A stretch of DNA of 64,000 nt, from NCBI GenBank assembly GCA_032718475.1, contig JAUCBJ010008809.1, positions 34,716 through 98,715 on the forward strand. Direction: 5' to 3'. The DNA is from Nemertoderma westbladi. Taxonomy: Eukaryota > Xenacoelomorpha > Nemertodermatida > Nemertodermatidae. Numbering within the stretch: the stretch's first letter is position 1; every line of letters starts with the position of its first letter. Shown one piece after another: positions 42,056-54,015 of the stretch. The notes beneath the pieces were generated by a model. That model was not told where the DNA came from. It saw nothing but the letters and a program-made list of their open reading frames with translations, and did not search any database. A program made the translations under genes and the position numbers.

Positions 42056-42363
42056 AATTGAACCTCAGGAATATAGTTTGGTTAATTAATTGTCATTGTG
42101 TGTATTGATTTCCAAGATGTTACCGGTAACTAACTTATACAAACCACAAAACATTTCCAAGTTAATATTGTTACCGTACCTAGACATGTTTTCTTCTTAT
42201 TTTTAAGCAATTTTTAGGCTATTTAAACATTGATAACATAATTTACATCTGACATGCATTGATTCGCTAAATATGAGTTGAATACGACTGTTAACTATTG
42301 GCATTCCGAAAAGTAATTCAATACAAATTTCAATGCTACCGGTAACTAATGTAAATTACTGGT
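42056..42363. other. Host sequence between the RTE-like element and the foldback element
   Basis: AT-rich sequence with ACCGGTAAC palindromes. No gene was seen. Confidence 0.5.
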
Positions 42364-42366
42364 ACA

Positions 42367-42903
42367 GGGGGCGTTCATAAAGTATGTCACGCACTAGGGG
42401 GGAGGGGGGGTTAGAGCTTGCGTGACATTTTGTGACAGAGGGGGGAGGGGGGTGTCGACTTTTGTGACGGTCACGGCGATGTTATATGCTTTAATGTTAG
42501 CTTGGCTTTGACTTTCACACATGTGTAGAAGAGTGGGTAACTTTAAGGAAAACAATAAACTCAATAACATTGAGTACTGTATAATCGTTAAATTGAGTAG
42601 GACATAGAAGCCATTGACTCCAACACTGTAATACCTGTTATTAATATAGAATAAGAACACTTGACTTGCCCGTGGCAAAATGTAGATATAGTGATTGAAT
42701 ATATATTGTATTTTGGCACAACAAACATTGACTATTACTACAATAAAATATTTTTTGTCGGGGTGGGGGGGGGGGGGGTATTACAAATTGTCTACTGTGA
42801 CAGAGGGGGTGGGGGGTCGAGCTTGTGTGACACTTTGTGACAGAGGGGGGAGGGGGGGTCAATAATCGGTACAATTTGCGTGACATACTTTATGAACGCC
42901 CCC
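42367..42903. mobile_element. Foldback/MITE-type DNA element, 537 bp
   Basis: Perfect terminal inverted repeats of 27 bp begin GGGGGCGTTCATAAAG and include TATGTCACGC. It is flanked on both sides by ACA, a possible 3-bp duplication. Inside, G-rich segments with TTGTGACAGAGGGGG occur three times. No transposase is encoded, so it would depend on one in trans. Internal short ORFs are unlikely to be real. Confidence 0.85.
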
Positions 42904-42925
42904 ACACTACAGACTGCACATATAC

Positions 42926-45900
42926 TGTAATCACACCAACAAACGGTGTCCCAGGATATTGGTGACTAATCACACAAACAAACGGCGTCCCAGGATATTG
43001 GTGACTAATCACACAAACAAACGGTGTCCCAGGATATTGGTGACTAATCACACAAACAAACGGCGTCCCAGGATATTGGTGACTAATCACACAAACAAAC
43101 GGCGTCCCAGGATATTGGTGACTAATCACACAAACAAACGGCGTCCCAGGATATTGGTGACTACTCACACAAACAAACGGTGTCCCAGGGTATTTGTGAC
43201 TAATCACACAAACAAACGGCGTCCCAGGATATTGGTGACTAATCACACAAACAAACGCTGTCCCAGGGTATTGGTGACTAATCACACAAACAAACGGCGT
43301 CCCAGGATATTGGTGACTAATCACACAAACAAACGGCGCCCCAGGATATTGGTGACTAATCACACAAACAAACGGCCTCCCAGGATATTGGTGACTAATC
43401 ACACAAACAAACGGCGCCCCAGGATATTGGTGACTAATCACACAAACAAACTGCGTCCCGGAATATTGGTGACTAATCACACAAACAAACTGCGTCCCGG
43501 GATATTGGTGACTAATCACACAAACAAACGGTGTCCCAGGATATTGGTGACTAATCACACAAACAAACGGCGTCCCAGGATATTGGTGACTAATCACACA
43601 AACAAACGGTGTCCCATGGTATTGGTGACTAATCACACAAACAAACGGCGTCCCAGGATATTGGTGACTATAATCACACAAACAAACGGTGTCCCAGGAT
43701 ATTGGTGACTAATCACACAAACAAACGGCATCCCAGGTTATTGGTGACTAATCACACAAGCAAACGGCGTCCCAGGATGTTTGTGACTAATCACACAAAC
43801 AAACGGCGTCCCAGGATATTGGTGACTAATCACACAAACTAACGGTGTCCCAGGATATTGGTGACTAATCACACAAACAAACGGCGTCCCAGGTTATTGG
43901 TGACTAATCACACAAGCAAATGGCGTCCCAGGATATTGGTGACTAATCACACAAACTAACGGTGTCCCAGGATATTGGTGACTAATCACACAAACAAACG
44001 GCGTCCCAGGTTATTGGTGACTAATCACACAAGCAAACGGCGTCCCAGGATATTTGTGACTAATCACACAAACAAACGGCGTCCCAGGATATTGGTGACT
44101 AATCACACAAACTAACGGTGTCCCAGGATATTGGTGACTAATCACACAAACAAACGGCGTCCCAGGTTATTGGTGACTAATCACACAAGCAAACGACGTC
44201 CCAGGATATTTGTGACTAATCACACAAACAAACGGCGTCCCAGGATATTGGTGACTAATCACACAAACTAACGGTGTCCCAGGATATTGGTGACTAATCA
44301 CACAAACAAACGGCGTCCCAGGATATTGGTGACTAATCACACAAACAAACGGCGTCCCAGGTTATTGGTGACTAATCACACAAGCAAACGGCGTCCCAGG
44401 ATATTTGTGACTAATCACACAAACAAACGGTGTCCCGGGATATTGGTGACTAATCACACAAACAAACGGCGTCCCAGGATATTGGTGACTAATCACACAA
44501 ACAAACGGCGCCCCAGGATATTGGTGACTAATCACACAAACAAACGGCGTCCCAGGATATTGGTGACTAATCACACAAACAAACGGCATCCCAGGATATT
44601 GGTGACTAATCACACAAACAAACGGCGTCCCAGGATATTGATGACTAATCACACAAACAAACGGCGTCCCAGGATATTGGTGACTACTCACACAAACAAA
44701 CGGTGTCCCAGGGTATTTGTGACTAATCACACAAACAAACGGCGTCCCAGGATATTGGTGACTAATCACACAAACAAACGCTGTCCCAGGGTATTGGTGA
44801 CTAATCACACAAACAAACGGCGTCCCAGGATATTGGTGACTAATCACACAAACAAACGGCGCCCCAGGATATTGGTGACTAATCACACAAACAAACGGCG
44901 TCCCAGGATATTGGTGACTAATCACACAAACAAACGGCGCCCCAGGATATTGGTGACTAATCACACAAACAAACTGCGTCCCGGGATATTGGTGACTAAT
45001 CACACAAACAAACTGCGTCCCAGGATATTGGTGACTAATCACACAAACAAACTGCGTCCCGGGATATTGGTGACTAATCACACAAACAAACGGTGTCCCA
45101 GGATATTGGTGACTAATCACACAAACAAACGGCGTCCCAGGATATTGGTGACTAATCACACAAACAAACGGTGTCCCAGGGTATTTGTGACTAATCACAC
45201 AAACAAACGGCGTCCCAGGATATTGGTGACTAATCACACAAGCAAACGGTGTCCCAGGTTATTGGTGACTAATCACACAAACAAACGGTGTCCCAGGGTA
45301 TTGGTGACTAATCACACAAACAAACGGCGTCCCAGGATATTGGTGACTAATCACACAAACAAACGGCGTCCCAGGATATTGATGACTAATCACACAAACA
45401 AATGGTGTCCCAGGATATTGGTGAGTAATCACACAAACAAACGGTGTCCCAGGATATTGGTGACTAATCACACAAACAAACGGTGTCCCAGGATATTGGT
45501 GACTAATCACACAAACAAACGGTGTCCCAGGATATTGGTGACTAATCACACAAACAAACGATGTCCCAGGGTATTGGTGACTAATCACACAAACAAACGG
45601 CGTCCCAGGATATTGGTGACTAATCACACAAACAAACGGTGTCCCATGGTATTGGTGACTAATCACACAAACAAACGGCGTCCCAGGATATTGGTGACTA
45701 TAATCACACAAACAAACGGTGTCCCAGGATATTGGTGACTAATCACACAAACAAACGGCGTCCCAGGTTATTGGTGACTAATCACACAAGCAAACGGCGT
45801 CCCAGGATGTTTGTGACTAATCACACAAACAAACGGCGTCCCAGGATATTGGTGACTAATCACACAAACTAACGGTGTCCCAGGATATTGGTGACTAATC

Positions 45901-47734
45901 ACACAAACAAACGGCGTCCCAGGTTATTGGTGACTAATCACACAAGCAAACGGCGTCCCAGGATATTGGTGACTAATCACACAAACTAACGGTGTCCCAG
46001 GATATTGGTGACTAATCACACAAACAAACGGCGTCCCAGGTTATTGGTGACTAATCACACAAGCAAACGGCGTCCCAGGATATTTGTGACTAATCACACA
46101 AACAAACGGCGTCCCAGGATATTGGTGACTAATCACACAAACAAACGGCGCCCCAGGATATTGGTGACTAATCACACAAACAAACGGCGTCCCAGGATAT
46201 TGGTGACTACTCACACAAACAAACGGCGTCCCAGGCAGGTTATTGGTGACTAATCACACAAACTAACGGTGTCCCAGGATATTGGTGACTAATCACACAA
46301 ACAAACGGCGTCCCAGGTTATTGGTGACTAATCACACAAGCAAACGGCGTCCCAGGATATTTGTGACTAATCACACAAACAAACGGCGTCCCAGGATATT
46401 GGTGACTAATCACACAAACTAACGGTGTCCCAGGATATTGGTGACTAATCACACAAACAAACGGCGTCCCAGGATATTGGTGACTAATCACACAAACAAA
46501 CGGCGTCCCAGGTTATTGGTGACTAATCACACAAGCAAACGGCGTCCCAGGATATTTGTGACTAATCACACAAACAAACGGTGTCCCAGGATATTGGTGA
46601 CTAATCACACAAGCAAACGGCGTCCCAGGATGTTTGTGACTAATCACACAAACAAACGGCGTCCCAGGATATTGGTGACTAATCACACAAGCAAACGGCG
46701 TCCCAGGATGTTTGTGACTAATCACACAAACAAACGGCGTCCCAGGATATTGGTGACTAATCACACAAACTAACGGTGTCCCAGGATATTGGTGACTAAT
46801 CACACAAACAAACGGCGTCCCAGGTTATTGGTGACTAATCACACAAGCAAACGGCGTCCCAGGATATTGGTGACTAATCACACAAACTAACGGTGTCCCA
46901 GGATATTGGTGACTAATCACACAAACAAACGGCGTCCCAGGTTATTGGTGACTAATCACACAAGCAAACGGCGTCCCAGGATATTTGTGACTAATCACAC
47001 AAACAAACGGCGTCCCAGGATATTGGTGACTAATCACACAAACTAACGGTGTCCCAGGATATTGGTGACTAATCACACAAACAAACGGCGTCCCAGGTTA
47101 TTGGTGACTAATCACACAAGCAAACGGCGTCCCAGGATATTTGTGACTAATCACACAAACAAACGGCGTCCCAGGATATTGGTGACTAATCACACAAACT
47201 AACGGTGTCCCAGGATATTGGTGACTAATCACACAAACAAACGGCGTCCCAGGATATTGGTGACTAACCACACAAACAAACGGCGTCCCAGGTTATTGGT
47301 GACTAATCACACAAGCAAACGGCGTCCCAGGATATTTGTGACTAATCACACAAACAAACGGTGTCCCAGGATATTGGTGACTAATCACACAAACAAACGG
47401 CGTCCCAGGATATTGGTGACTAATCACACAAACAAACGGCGCCCCAGGATATTGGTGACTAATCACACAAACAAACGGCATCCCAGGATATTGGTGACTA
47501 ATCACACAAACAAACGGCGTCCCAGGATATTGATGACTAATCACACAAACAAATGGTGTCCCAGGATATTGGTGAGTAATCACACAAACAAACGGTGTCC
47601 CAGGATATTGGTGACTAATCACACAAACAAACGGTGTCCCAGGATATTGGTGACTAATCACACAAACAAACGGCGTCCCAGGTTATTGGTGACTAATCAC
47701 ACAAACAAACGGCGTCCCAGGATATTGGTGACTT
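42926..47734 (+). repeat. Minisatellite C, 39-bp unit, about 123 copies
   Basis: Typical unit: GGTGACTAATCACACAAACA then AACGGCGTCCCAGGATATT. Many variants recur in blocks. A unit with two extra bases (GACTATAATC) appears at 43670 and 45700, so one block of 52 units (about 2.03 kb) was duplicated. A CAGGCAGG slip lies near 46233. The array begins about 22 bases after the foldback element at 42903. Its 13-residue reading frames on both strands are products of the period. Confidence 0.97.
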
Positions 47735-48057
47735 TTGTTTTCTATAATAACTTTTCACCTAATCAGCATTCTGATGGAAAATATGTTTTCCCGATACTCT
47801 TTACAGTTACAATACAATTATGGTTGTAAAATGTTCTGCACAGAAACTATTTTGACATTTTAGACCACACATTTGGCCTCTTTTGAAGAGAATAAACCCA
47901 TTATATTCTTAATAATGAATTAACTACAGTACATACATTATTACCATTGTTAGTAACGCGGACTCTTAAAATAAATGTCCATGATATTCAACTAACTAAA
48001 ACCAAATGAATATAAAATAATATTTTTTTATCCGCTACTTTACGTGGCACATTTTTA
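47735..48057. other. Short flank between array C and TBC1D7
   Basis: AT-rich. It should hold the 3' untranslated region of TBC1D7 on the minus strand. No other gene was seen. Confidence 0.5.
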
Positions 48058-48936
48058 TTATAAATTTGTACGCAACTTATTACACAACTCGATGGCTTTA
48101 TTACAAACAAGTTCGGCTTCTGTCGATATCAATTCCTTCTTAAGAATCCGCTGCAAACCTGTTGTATCTTCTTTGTGGAGTTTCATAAGCTGCCGTCTTC
48201 GTAGATTCACTAGCAAACAGACGGAAATGAAGACAAGAAACCCGGTCGAACCTCCAATAACTTTATCCCAGATTCTATAGATGCACGTTTCTGGGATAAA
48301 GTATGCGAAACCGCAACCGAACCATTCCAAAAAGGGGAGATTGTCGAATAAACCGACGTTCACTAAATGTTCATAAAGTTCTTCGTCTTCCTTATAGAGA
48401 TGGAATCCGGCGGCCGTAACGAAGTTTTGAAGGTTCACTTTATTATCGTTGATGAGCTTAAAAAGTTTATTAGTCAACCAAAATGCGTCAACCTGGTTGT
48501 CAACGATATTGAGCATGTAGTTGGCAATACGAATAAAATTAGTTCGATCCGAAGAGTTGGATGACAGGCCTACCGGTAGTAAACCCTCTTCTATCTCGTG
48601 GATTCGCCACAATCTCTCAGTTACGTTGTCTTCGGTCGGCGGCCCATCTGCGTAACCCAATACGGTAACGGCGTGGTATAGGTCCTCATACTGCATCTCC
48701 CATTGTTTAGCAACAAACACCCGTATACACCCGTAAATCGGAGCAATGTCTAATAGCATCTGCCATGTTAATGTGTGATACATTGAGGGGATGGCAAATT
48801 GCGCTAAGTATGTCTGCAGTTTGCTTTTGTCAACTGGTTCCTCGGCTAACAGACAACCTAGTTGTTTACTCCCTTCTATTGCAGTAACTCCCACCTTTTC
48901 GTAGTACATGGCGCGAAAATTAAATTTATCATCCAT
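48058..48936 (-). CDS. TBC1D7: TBC1 domain family member 7 (TSC complex subunit), 292 aa
   Basis: Starts with FRAMYYEKVGV, matching the family's conserved YYEKVG near the N-terminus. Then IPSMYHTLTWQMLLDIAPIYG, the first TBC motif, AFWLTNKLF in the middle, and the late motif IPETCIYRIWDKVIGGSTGFLVF. Length equals that of the vertebrate protein (about 293). TBC1D7 is the third subunit of the TSC1-TSC2 complex. It clamps the TSC1 coiled coil and supports GAP activity toward Rheb, restraining mTORC1 at lysosomes. The usual IxxDxxR arginine-finger motif of active TBC domains is not visible. The whole coding region is one exon here, while the vertebrate gene has several. A run of C (49512) lies upstream. 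Confidence 0.9.
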   Translation of the reverse strand: MDDKFNFRAMYYEKVGVTAIEGSKQLGCLLAEEPVDKSKLQTYLAQFAIPSMYHTLTWQMLLDIAPIYGCIRVFVAKQWEMQYEDLYHAVTVLGYADGPPTEDNVTERLWRIHEIEEGLLPVGLSSNSSDRTNFIRIANYMLNIVDNQVDAFWLTNKLFKLINDNKVNLQNFVTAAGFHLYKEDEELYEHLVNVGLFDNLPFLEWFGCGFAYFIPETCIYRIWDKVIGGSTGFLVFISVCLLVNLRRRQLMKLHKEDTTGLQRILKKELISTEAELVCNKAIELCNKLRTNL

Positions 48937-50385
48937 ATTGATCGCTTTATTCCCTCTCCTCTATTGCAATTTAATCTCGCAGTTCACCTGATAAGACCGC
49001 ACCGTTGGACCTTTATATCCACTATAGTATTACACTGTACCCACAACCGTGTAGGCCTACTGCAGCACTGTGAAACATTTAAAGTTCCCGCCATGCTACT
49101 TCTCACATATGAATTCAGCCAATCAATAAGAAACAAGATTATAAGAAACAAGATTATACAAGGTATCATCCCCATGTCCATCCAGGCCAGGGCACAATAA
49201 ACCAGTTTCGATTTCGAGTTATCGATTAACTCACGTGGAGTTTCGACATAGCGGTAACTCATAACTGTAGGCCCCTAAGACTGGGTATCTCACACTCTGT
49301 TGAAATTTTCTTTTACCATTATATACAACACTTTAAGAACACAATTAAGGCGTAGCGTAGCTGCTTAACTCTACTGTACTATCTATAAATAGTACAGAAT
49401 CGGAAAAATCAACTTGAGTTAGAAGGTGTCTATATTTAGTCATTAACCCTATTAATACCGGGCTATAATATGTTGTACAAATACCGGGATGGTATCATAT
49501 TGACAACTCAACCCCCCCCCCCCCCCCCCCCATCTCTTCCTTCTCTAAAAATCTAATAATTTAAACGTCTGATGTTTGATTGATTCGTCTGATTTTATAT
49601 CGCCTGATTTTTTCACGTAAATTTGACTTCTCATAATATTAACGAAAAAAGTTCTAAATAATTTACTGGTTTTTTGCAGCACCAAAATTTCAAGTAGAGA
49701 ACAATATCCAAAAATATAAAAGTTATAATTGTATCGAAATCTTTTCTCAATACAGCTTTTCTGAGGCGCGGAATCCCTTGTAAGATATTTAAAATCAGCT
49801 GGTTACTATAAATGGCAGTTTTAGGCGTCTACGTAGGAAAAAAATGAAAAATAAAAAAAAACTAAGCACTTTTCAGTTTGAACCCAAAACTTGTAATTCT
49901 CTTATACCATGCTATGAATTCAACTGGACAGAAAACGTTGCAAACTGGTTCGTGTACCGAGGTTAAAATAAATATAGAATTTGATATGGTAATTTCATAC
50001 ATTTTGTATTTATTTGCGTTTAAAATGTCGCTAAATTAAGATACTACTATTTTCTTCCCACAATATAACAAAATAATGCACATTGCTTTTACCAGTGCCG
50101 GAGGAAGGTCCATAGGTAGCAGTACTTTGTGTAGTTGTGTAGGCTACAATGACATGTAGGCAGGTAGAGGCGCACTTGTGACGCCACGACGCACACAGAC
50201 TTAGTTATTTTGTTATTAACATAACAGGGTATACTTTATACCTACGGTAACGATGACAGCGTGTTTAAACTACACTAACAATAAGGTAGGCCTACAAAAC
50301 TGCCCTACTCTATTTTAATTCTGCCATACAACGTAATACGGGTATTTATGGATTTAAAATAGTACCTTGCTGGTAATGTCGTTCA
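48937..50385. other. Upstream region of TBC1D7 and intergenic DNA
   Basis: Contains a 15-bp direct duplication (AAGAAACAAGATTAT, 49130-49159), the poly(C) tract 49512-49531 and otherwise AT-rich DNA. No gene was seen. Confidence 0.5.
49512..49531 (+). repeat. Poly(C) tract, 20 bp
   Basis: Uninterrupted C run in AT-rich intergenic DNA. Confidence 0.97.
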
Positions 50386-50506
50386 TATGGGGGGCCGTTA
50401 GTGCCAAAAGTCATTGAAAACTCGGTCTGAGATCTCGGGCAGAGTTCTCGGTCTGTGATCTCGGGCAGAGTTCTCAATGACTTTTGGCACCAACGGCGCC
50501 CCATAC
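50386..50506. mobile_element. Short foldback element (MITE-like), about 121 bp
   Basis: Imperfect inverted repeats of nearly 40 bases. The left arm contains GTGCCAAAAGTCATTG, and the right arm its complement (CAATGACTTTTGGCAC). The centre has two direct copies of GATCTCGGGCAGAGTTCTC. The whole unit can fold into one hairpin. Confidence 0.75.
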
Positions 50507-51282
50507 ATTTAATATACCCACAACAATACTGCAATCTGTAATTATGCGACCGCGACCAGTAAACTGGTGCAATAGTTGTGTTAATCTTAATTTAGCGACA
50601 GATAAATCGCAACTAAATTTTTAATCTATTAAAAAATCGGATCAAATTCAATATATATTTTCACCTGAGTCCAAGTCTCCTGAACCTGAGTTCACCGAGT
50701 TGGATTTAAATTATCTTTCGCTTGGCGGTCCAGTTCTCTACGTTTTCGATCGATTTCGGATCAGATTTTGTGTAAAGTATAATTCCATTGGATTATTTAG
50801 TACCCTAAAAAAACCGTATAACTGAAGTACCCATGGCTATCTAAATAAAGCCGCCCCAAGTACGTAGCTATTTACTACAACTAAAACACCAGTGGATAAT
50901 GATAAATTATATTTTGGACAAGATTTATGCGGTTGACTAATATGTAGGCTACTACATTCAATTTTATACTAAAGACTGATATCTATATAATTAGAAGAGA
51001 CACTGTAGAATCTTCCAATACCTTCTGCAATTCTTAACCTACAGTTGTTTCAGCAGTCCCGTTCCTATAATTGGTATACAGTATTTCCAATGTGCTTCTT
51101 TGGGTGAAATTTTCTTATTAAATTATAATTTCGTTCATCAGTATTAAAGATACTTATTAAATGTAAGGAGCAGGTAACAGCTCTACAATATGGTTTGTTA
51201 TTTCGACTAAGTTTTCAATATCAAAATTGGCCCACTAGGCACCCCAATTGAACGGATCACCCCTACTAGGAAATAGCTAGCT
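50507..51282. other. Intergenic DNA
   Basis: AT-rich. No gene, RNA or clear repeat was recognised. Confidence 0.5.
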
Positions 51283-51400
51283 AGCTGTAGAATAGAAGCA
51301 ATAGAACAGGGTATAGTTTTAACTTTGGGAGAAATCAGCTGATATTTGCGTCGAATTTCCCCTGGAGAGGGATTAATGTTTATTGCTTTGAAAGTCCCCC
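51283..51400 (-). repeat. Fragment of the dispersed GGACGCAA foldback family
   Basis: Contains TTTGCGTCGAATTTCCCCTG and GAGAGGGAT, which match the reverse complement of 55510-55600 over about 100 bases. Confidence 0.65.
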
Positions 51401-52354
51401 CTATCTGCCTTTATAATAGAAGCCTTGGTTTATGTCCATATGATTATCAATCTCAGCTCACAGAGAACCTGGTATAGGGCCGATCTCCACCGCACTCACT
51501 TCCCCTTAAGAAATATCTGTCGTGATGATCTCACACAGAATGTTTATCATTTGTTGGCGCTGAATGACAACTTATTGTTCAGCGATGACATCACTTCCAG
51601 CAATAGCCCGGATGTTGTTACACCCAGCTAATACTAATAAACTGAGCGGTACCGCCACAAAAAAGTTCATATTCTCCCGGAATGGCACATCTAATAAATT
51701 TTACACTTCGACTTAATGGCGTGGCTTTCGGATTTAGGTGTTTTAAAGTGACGCCTTGTCCAATTTGTGGCGTCGTGTAAGGAGTAATTTTTAGTTTGAT
51801 CTACATGTCTACTGACTGCCGTTAGCACGCCTCACACTGGCTCCATTGTTGCGGATTACGTATTTAATGTCTGTGGGGATTCACAGATTAGGCCTACCTG
51901 ATTTAATCAGCGGTGGCAAACTACCTAGAGTAGGCCGTGTACGTTGTTCTGTATTTTATGGGAGAACTTATTGAAAATACCCCGCGTTCGTTTTCAGATG
52001 CTACATTTTTTGGGCAAACACATTTGCGTGATTTGTACTTTAAAGAAAGATGATTAACCTCTGACATAATATCCCATTATATGGTCATGGTCATGTCATA
52101 AACAAATTTTTCACAAAGGTGACAATTTTTAGAAATTTAAAATGCGAAAATTAGCGAACTACTGCGCAATGGGCTCGAGTGAGAATATTTTTCCAAGTAC
52201 GAGCATAAGCGAGTGAGTAAAATATAAAACGAGAATGAAATATAGTTACTATATATTTAATTCGAATATGTCGTTTGGTTTGAAGTTTCGAAATTTTATT
52301 AATTAGAAATTAGAAAGCCAGCAACCTGGCTATAAGAACGTAAGACAGCGAAGA
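51401..52354. other. Intergenic DNA
   Basis: No supported gene. One short plus-strand frame (51425-51631) lacks any recognisable domain and I do not call it. Confidence 0.5.
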
Positions 52355-52560
52355 CTCCACCTTGGTGTAGTGGTTGCATTGAATTCACATCTCCCGTAGG
52401 TCGTGGGTTCGATCCTCACATGGGCCAGGGCAGTTTTCGTTTCGGCACGAATGCTTTAAAAGGGACCAGCCCGGGCGCATCTCTGCCTTGCATCCTTCTG
52501 CCCAGCTAGCTACTGTAGAGTTAAATAAAGTAGAGCTCAATAAAGTTCCATTCCAAGAAA
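52355..52560 (+). mobile_element. tRNA-derived SINE
   Basis: A tRNA-like head has an A box (TTGGTGTAGTGG, 52362-52373) and a B box (GGGTTCGATCC, 52405-52415). About 130 bases of unrelated body follow, ending in a short degenerate repeat (AATAAAGTAGAGCTCAATAAAG). The head cannot form a complete functional tRNA because the acceptor end runs into the body. Confidence 0.75.
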
Positions 52561-53654
52561 ATATCAATTTTGCTCAAACATACAGACAAACAAACAGCAA
52601 ACAGACTTTTTTTTGACAGCAAAGCCCTAACGGTCTTCTAATAATATATATTAGATCTGTAACAACCTATGTAGCGAGTGGTGTCCTCAGCCTAACAGGC
52701 TGCATCATTAGGCCTCCTACAGTATTATTACAGTAGGTGTAGACAACGACAAAACTAGTGACACCTATTCCGTCCGCGGCAACCAACGGTAACGACCTAT
52801 GTATCTTGTGTGTGATCAATGACTTACTGTTAGGCCTACCTCAGCGTGACCATAAAATACGGTACAATCACACTAAAAGAATACTGTTAATTTATTTCAC
52901 GCCGCGATATATACATAGCACAGTATTGAGTTTACTTTATTTCCGTATTTCACGGCATATTTGACGCCGACTTGAAAATAAAATAATATATGTATGTAAT
53001 TCGTTAGAATAACCTCGCATACTGCACTACACCCCTAGCACAGATTGGAATTTTGCAGGTCCTCTAAATTTTTATCGTAAAATTAAATGAGTTCGCAAAA
53101 ACACTTGGTCGTTCTTGCTCGCCTCCGTAGTAAAGTTTGCGATCAATGACATCTTCAAATCTACACTACCATCAAGTTAATGTAGTCAGTCGGTCTGGAT
53201 AGTTAAACAAATGTTTGATAATTGAATTTGCTTCATTTAGAACTACTCATTAAGGCGATTTGGGGATAAGCAAATATTATTATCCTGCCAGTGGAGTTGG
53301 AGTAGAATACTTAATGACCAACTATTGACATTTCCAAATTCATATGATGAAAGGGAGTTTCTATCGTCTTGTACAATCGACCACAATTTCTTAAACTTTA
53401 CTGTAGATGTAGTACACAACCCTAGGTACTGTAATTAAATATATTCATATTAATTGTTTGTTTGTTAGACGCTACTTGTTCGTTCACTTATTTTGAGGAA
53501 GCGGTTTGTTTTTTATGTACATACTTGTTTTCGCTTCTTTCCCACCCTACAGAGAAAGGCCTCCAATAACAAGCGCGAAATCGCTCAAAGGTCCGCGTCT
53601 ACTAACGCATGAATTGTCTCCTCCTTGAATGGCTTACTACCAATCTTACTACCA
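52561..53654. other. Intergenic DNA
   Basis: AT-rich. No gene recognised. Confidence 0.5.
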
Positions 53655-53745
53655 AAAAATTCACCGGAAAGTGGGATTGAACTCGGTACCTAGAGATTCC
53701 AAGTCCAACCCTATACCAACTTCGCCACTGTGCTTTATGAAGCCT
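53655..53745 (-). mobile_element. tRNA-like SINE head, minus strand
   Basis: On the minus strand it has A-box-like AGTGGCGAAGTTGGTATAGG (53711-53730), an anticodon-arm-like region and B-box-like ACCGAGTTCAATCCCAC (53672-53688). The acceptor stem is not well formed, so I read it as a tRNA-derived repeat or degenerate tRNA. Confidence 0.5.
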
Positions 53746-53814
53746 TATAAATATAAAACCTAACTGAAAATTAACAACAACACCTCCAATTAGTAACACC
53801 ATGGTTTATTGTTT

Positions 53815-54015
53815 TGGTTAGGACAAGCCGACTTTGTAACCTGCTCCTTTCCTTAAATTTGTTACTAAAATGGTTACTAACACAAATCTTATTGGGCGAA
53901 GGTTGCTCTCGGGCGAAGATTCCCTTGCGGGCGAAGGTTTCCCCCGGGCGAAGTTTGTAGGCGGGCGAGGATTGGACGCGGGCGAAGGTTTTACGCGGGC
54001 GAAGATTGCACCCAA
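53815..54015 (+). repeat. GGGCGAAGGTT degenerate tandem repeat within a foldback-family copy
   Basis: Starts with TGTAACCTGCTCCTTTCC, shared with 55630-55660, then about seven imperfect copies (about 20 bp each) of GCGGGCGAAGGTTTTAC-like sequence at 53895-54010. Confidence 0.65.

Noticed and set aside
42890-45738. Long 13-residue repeat proteins on both strands
   Set aside because: Products of the 39-bp period, open on both strands.
52362-52415. Functional tRNA gene
   Set aside because: A and B boxes are present, but no closed acceptor stem, and an SINE body with tail follows.
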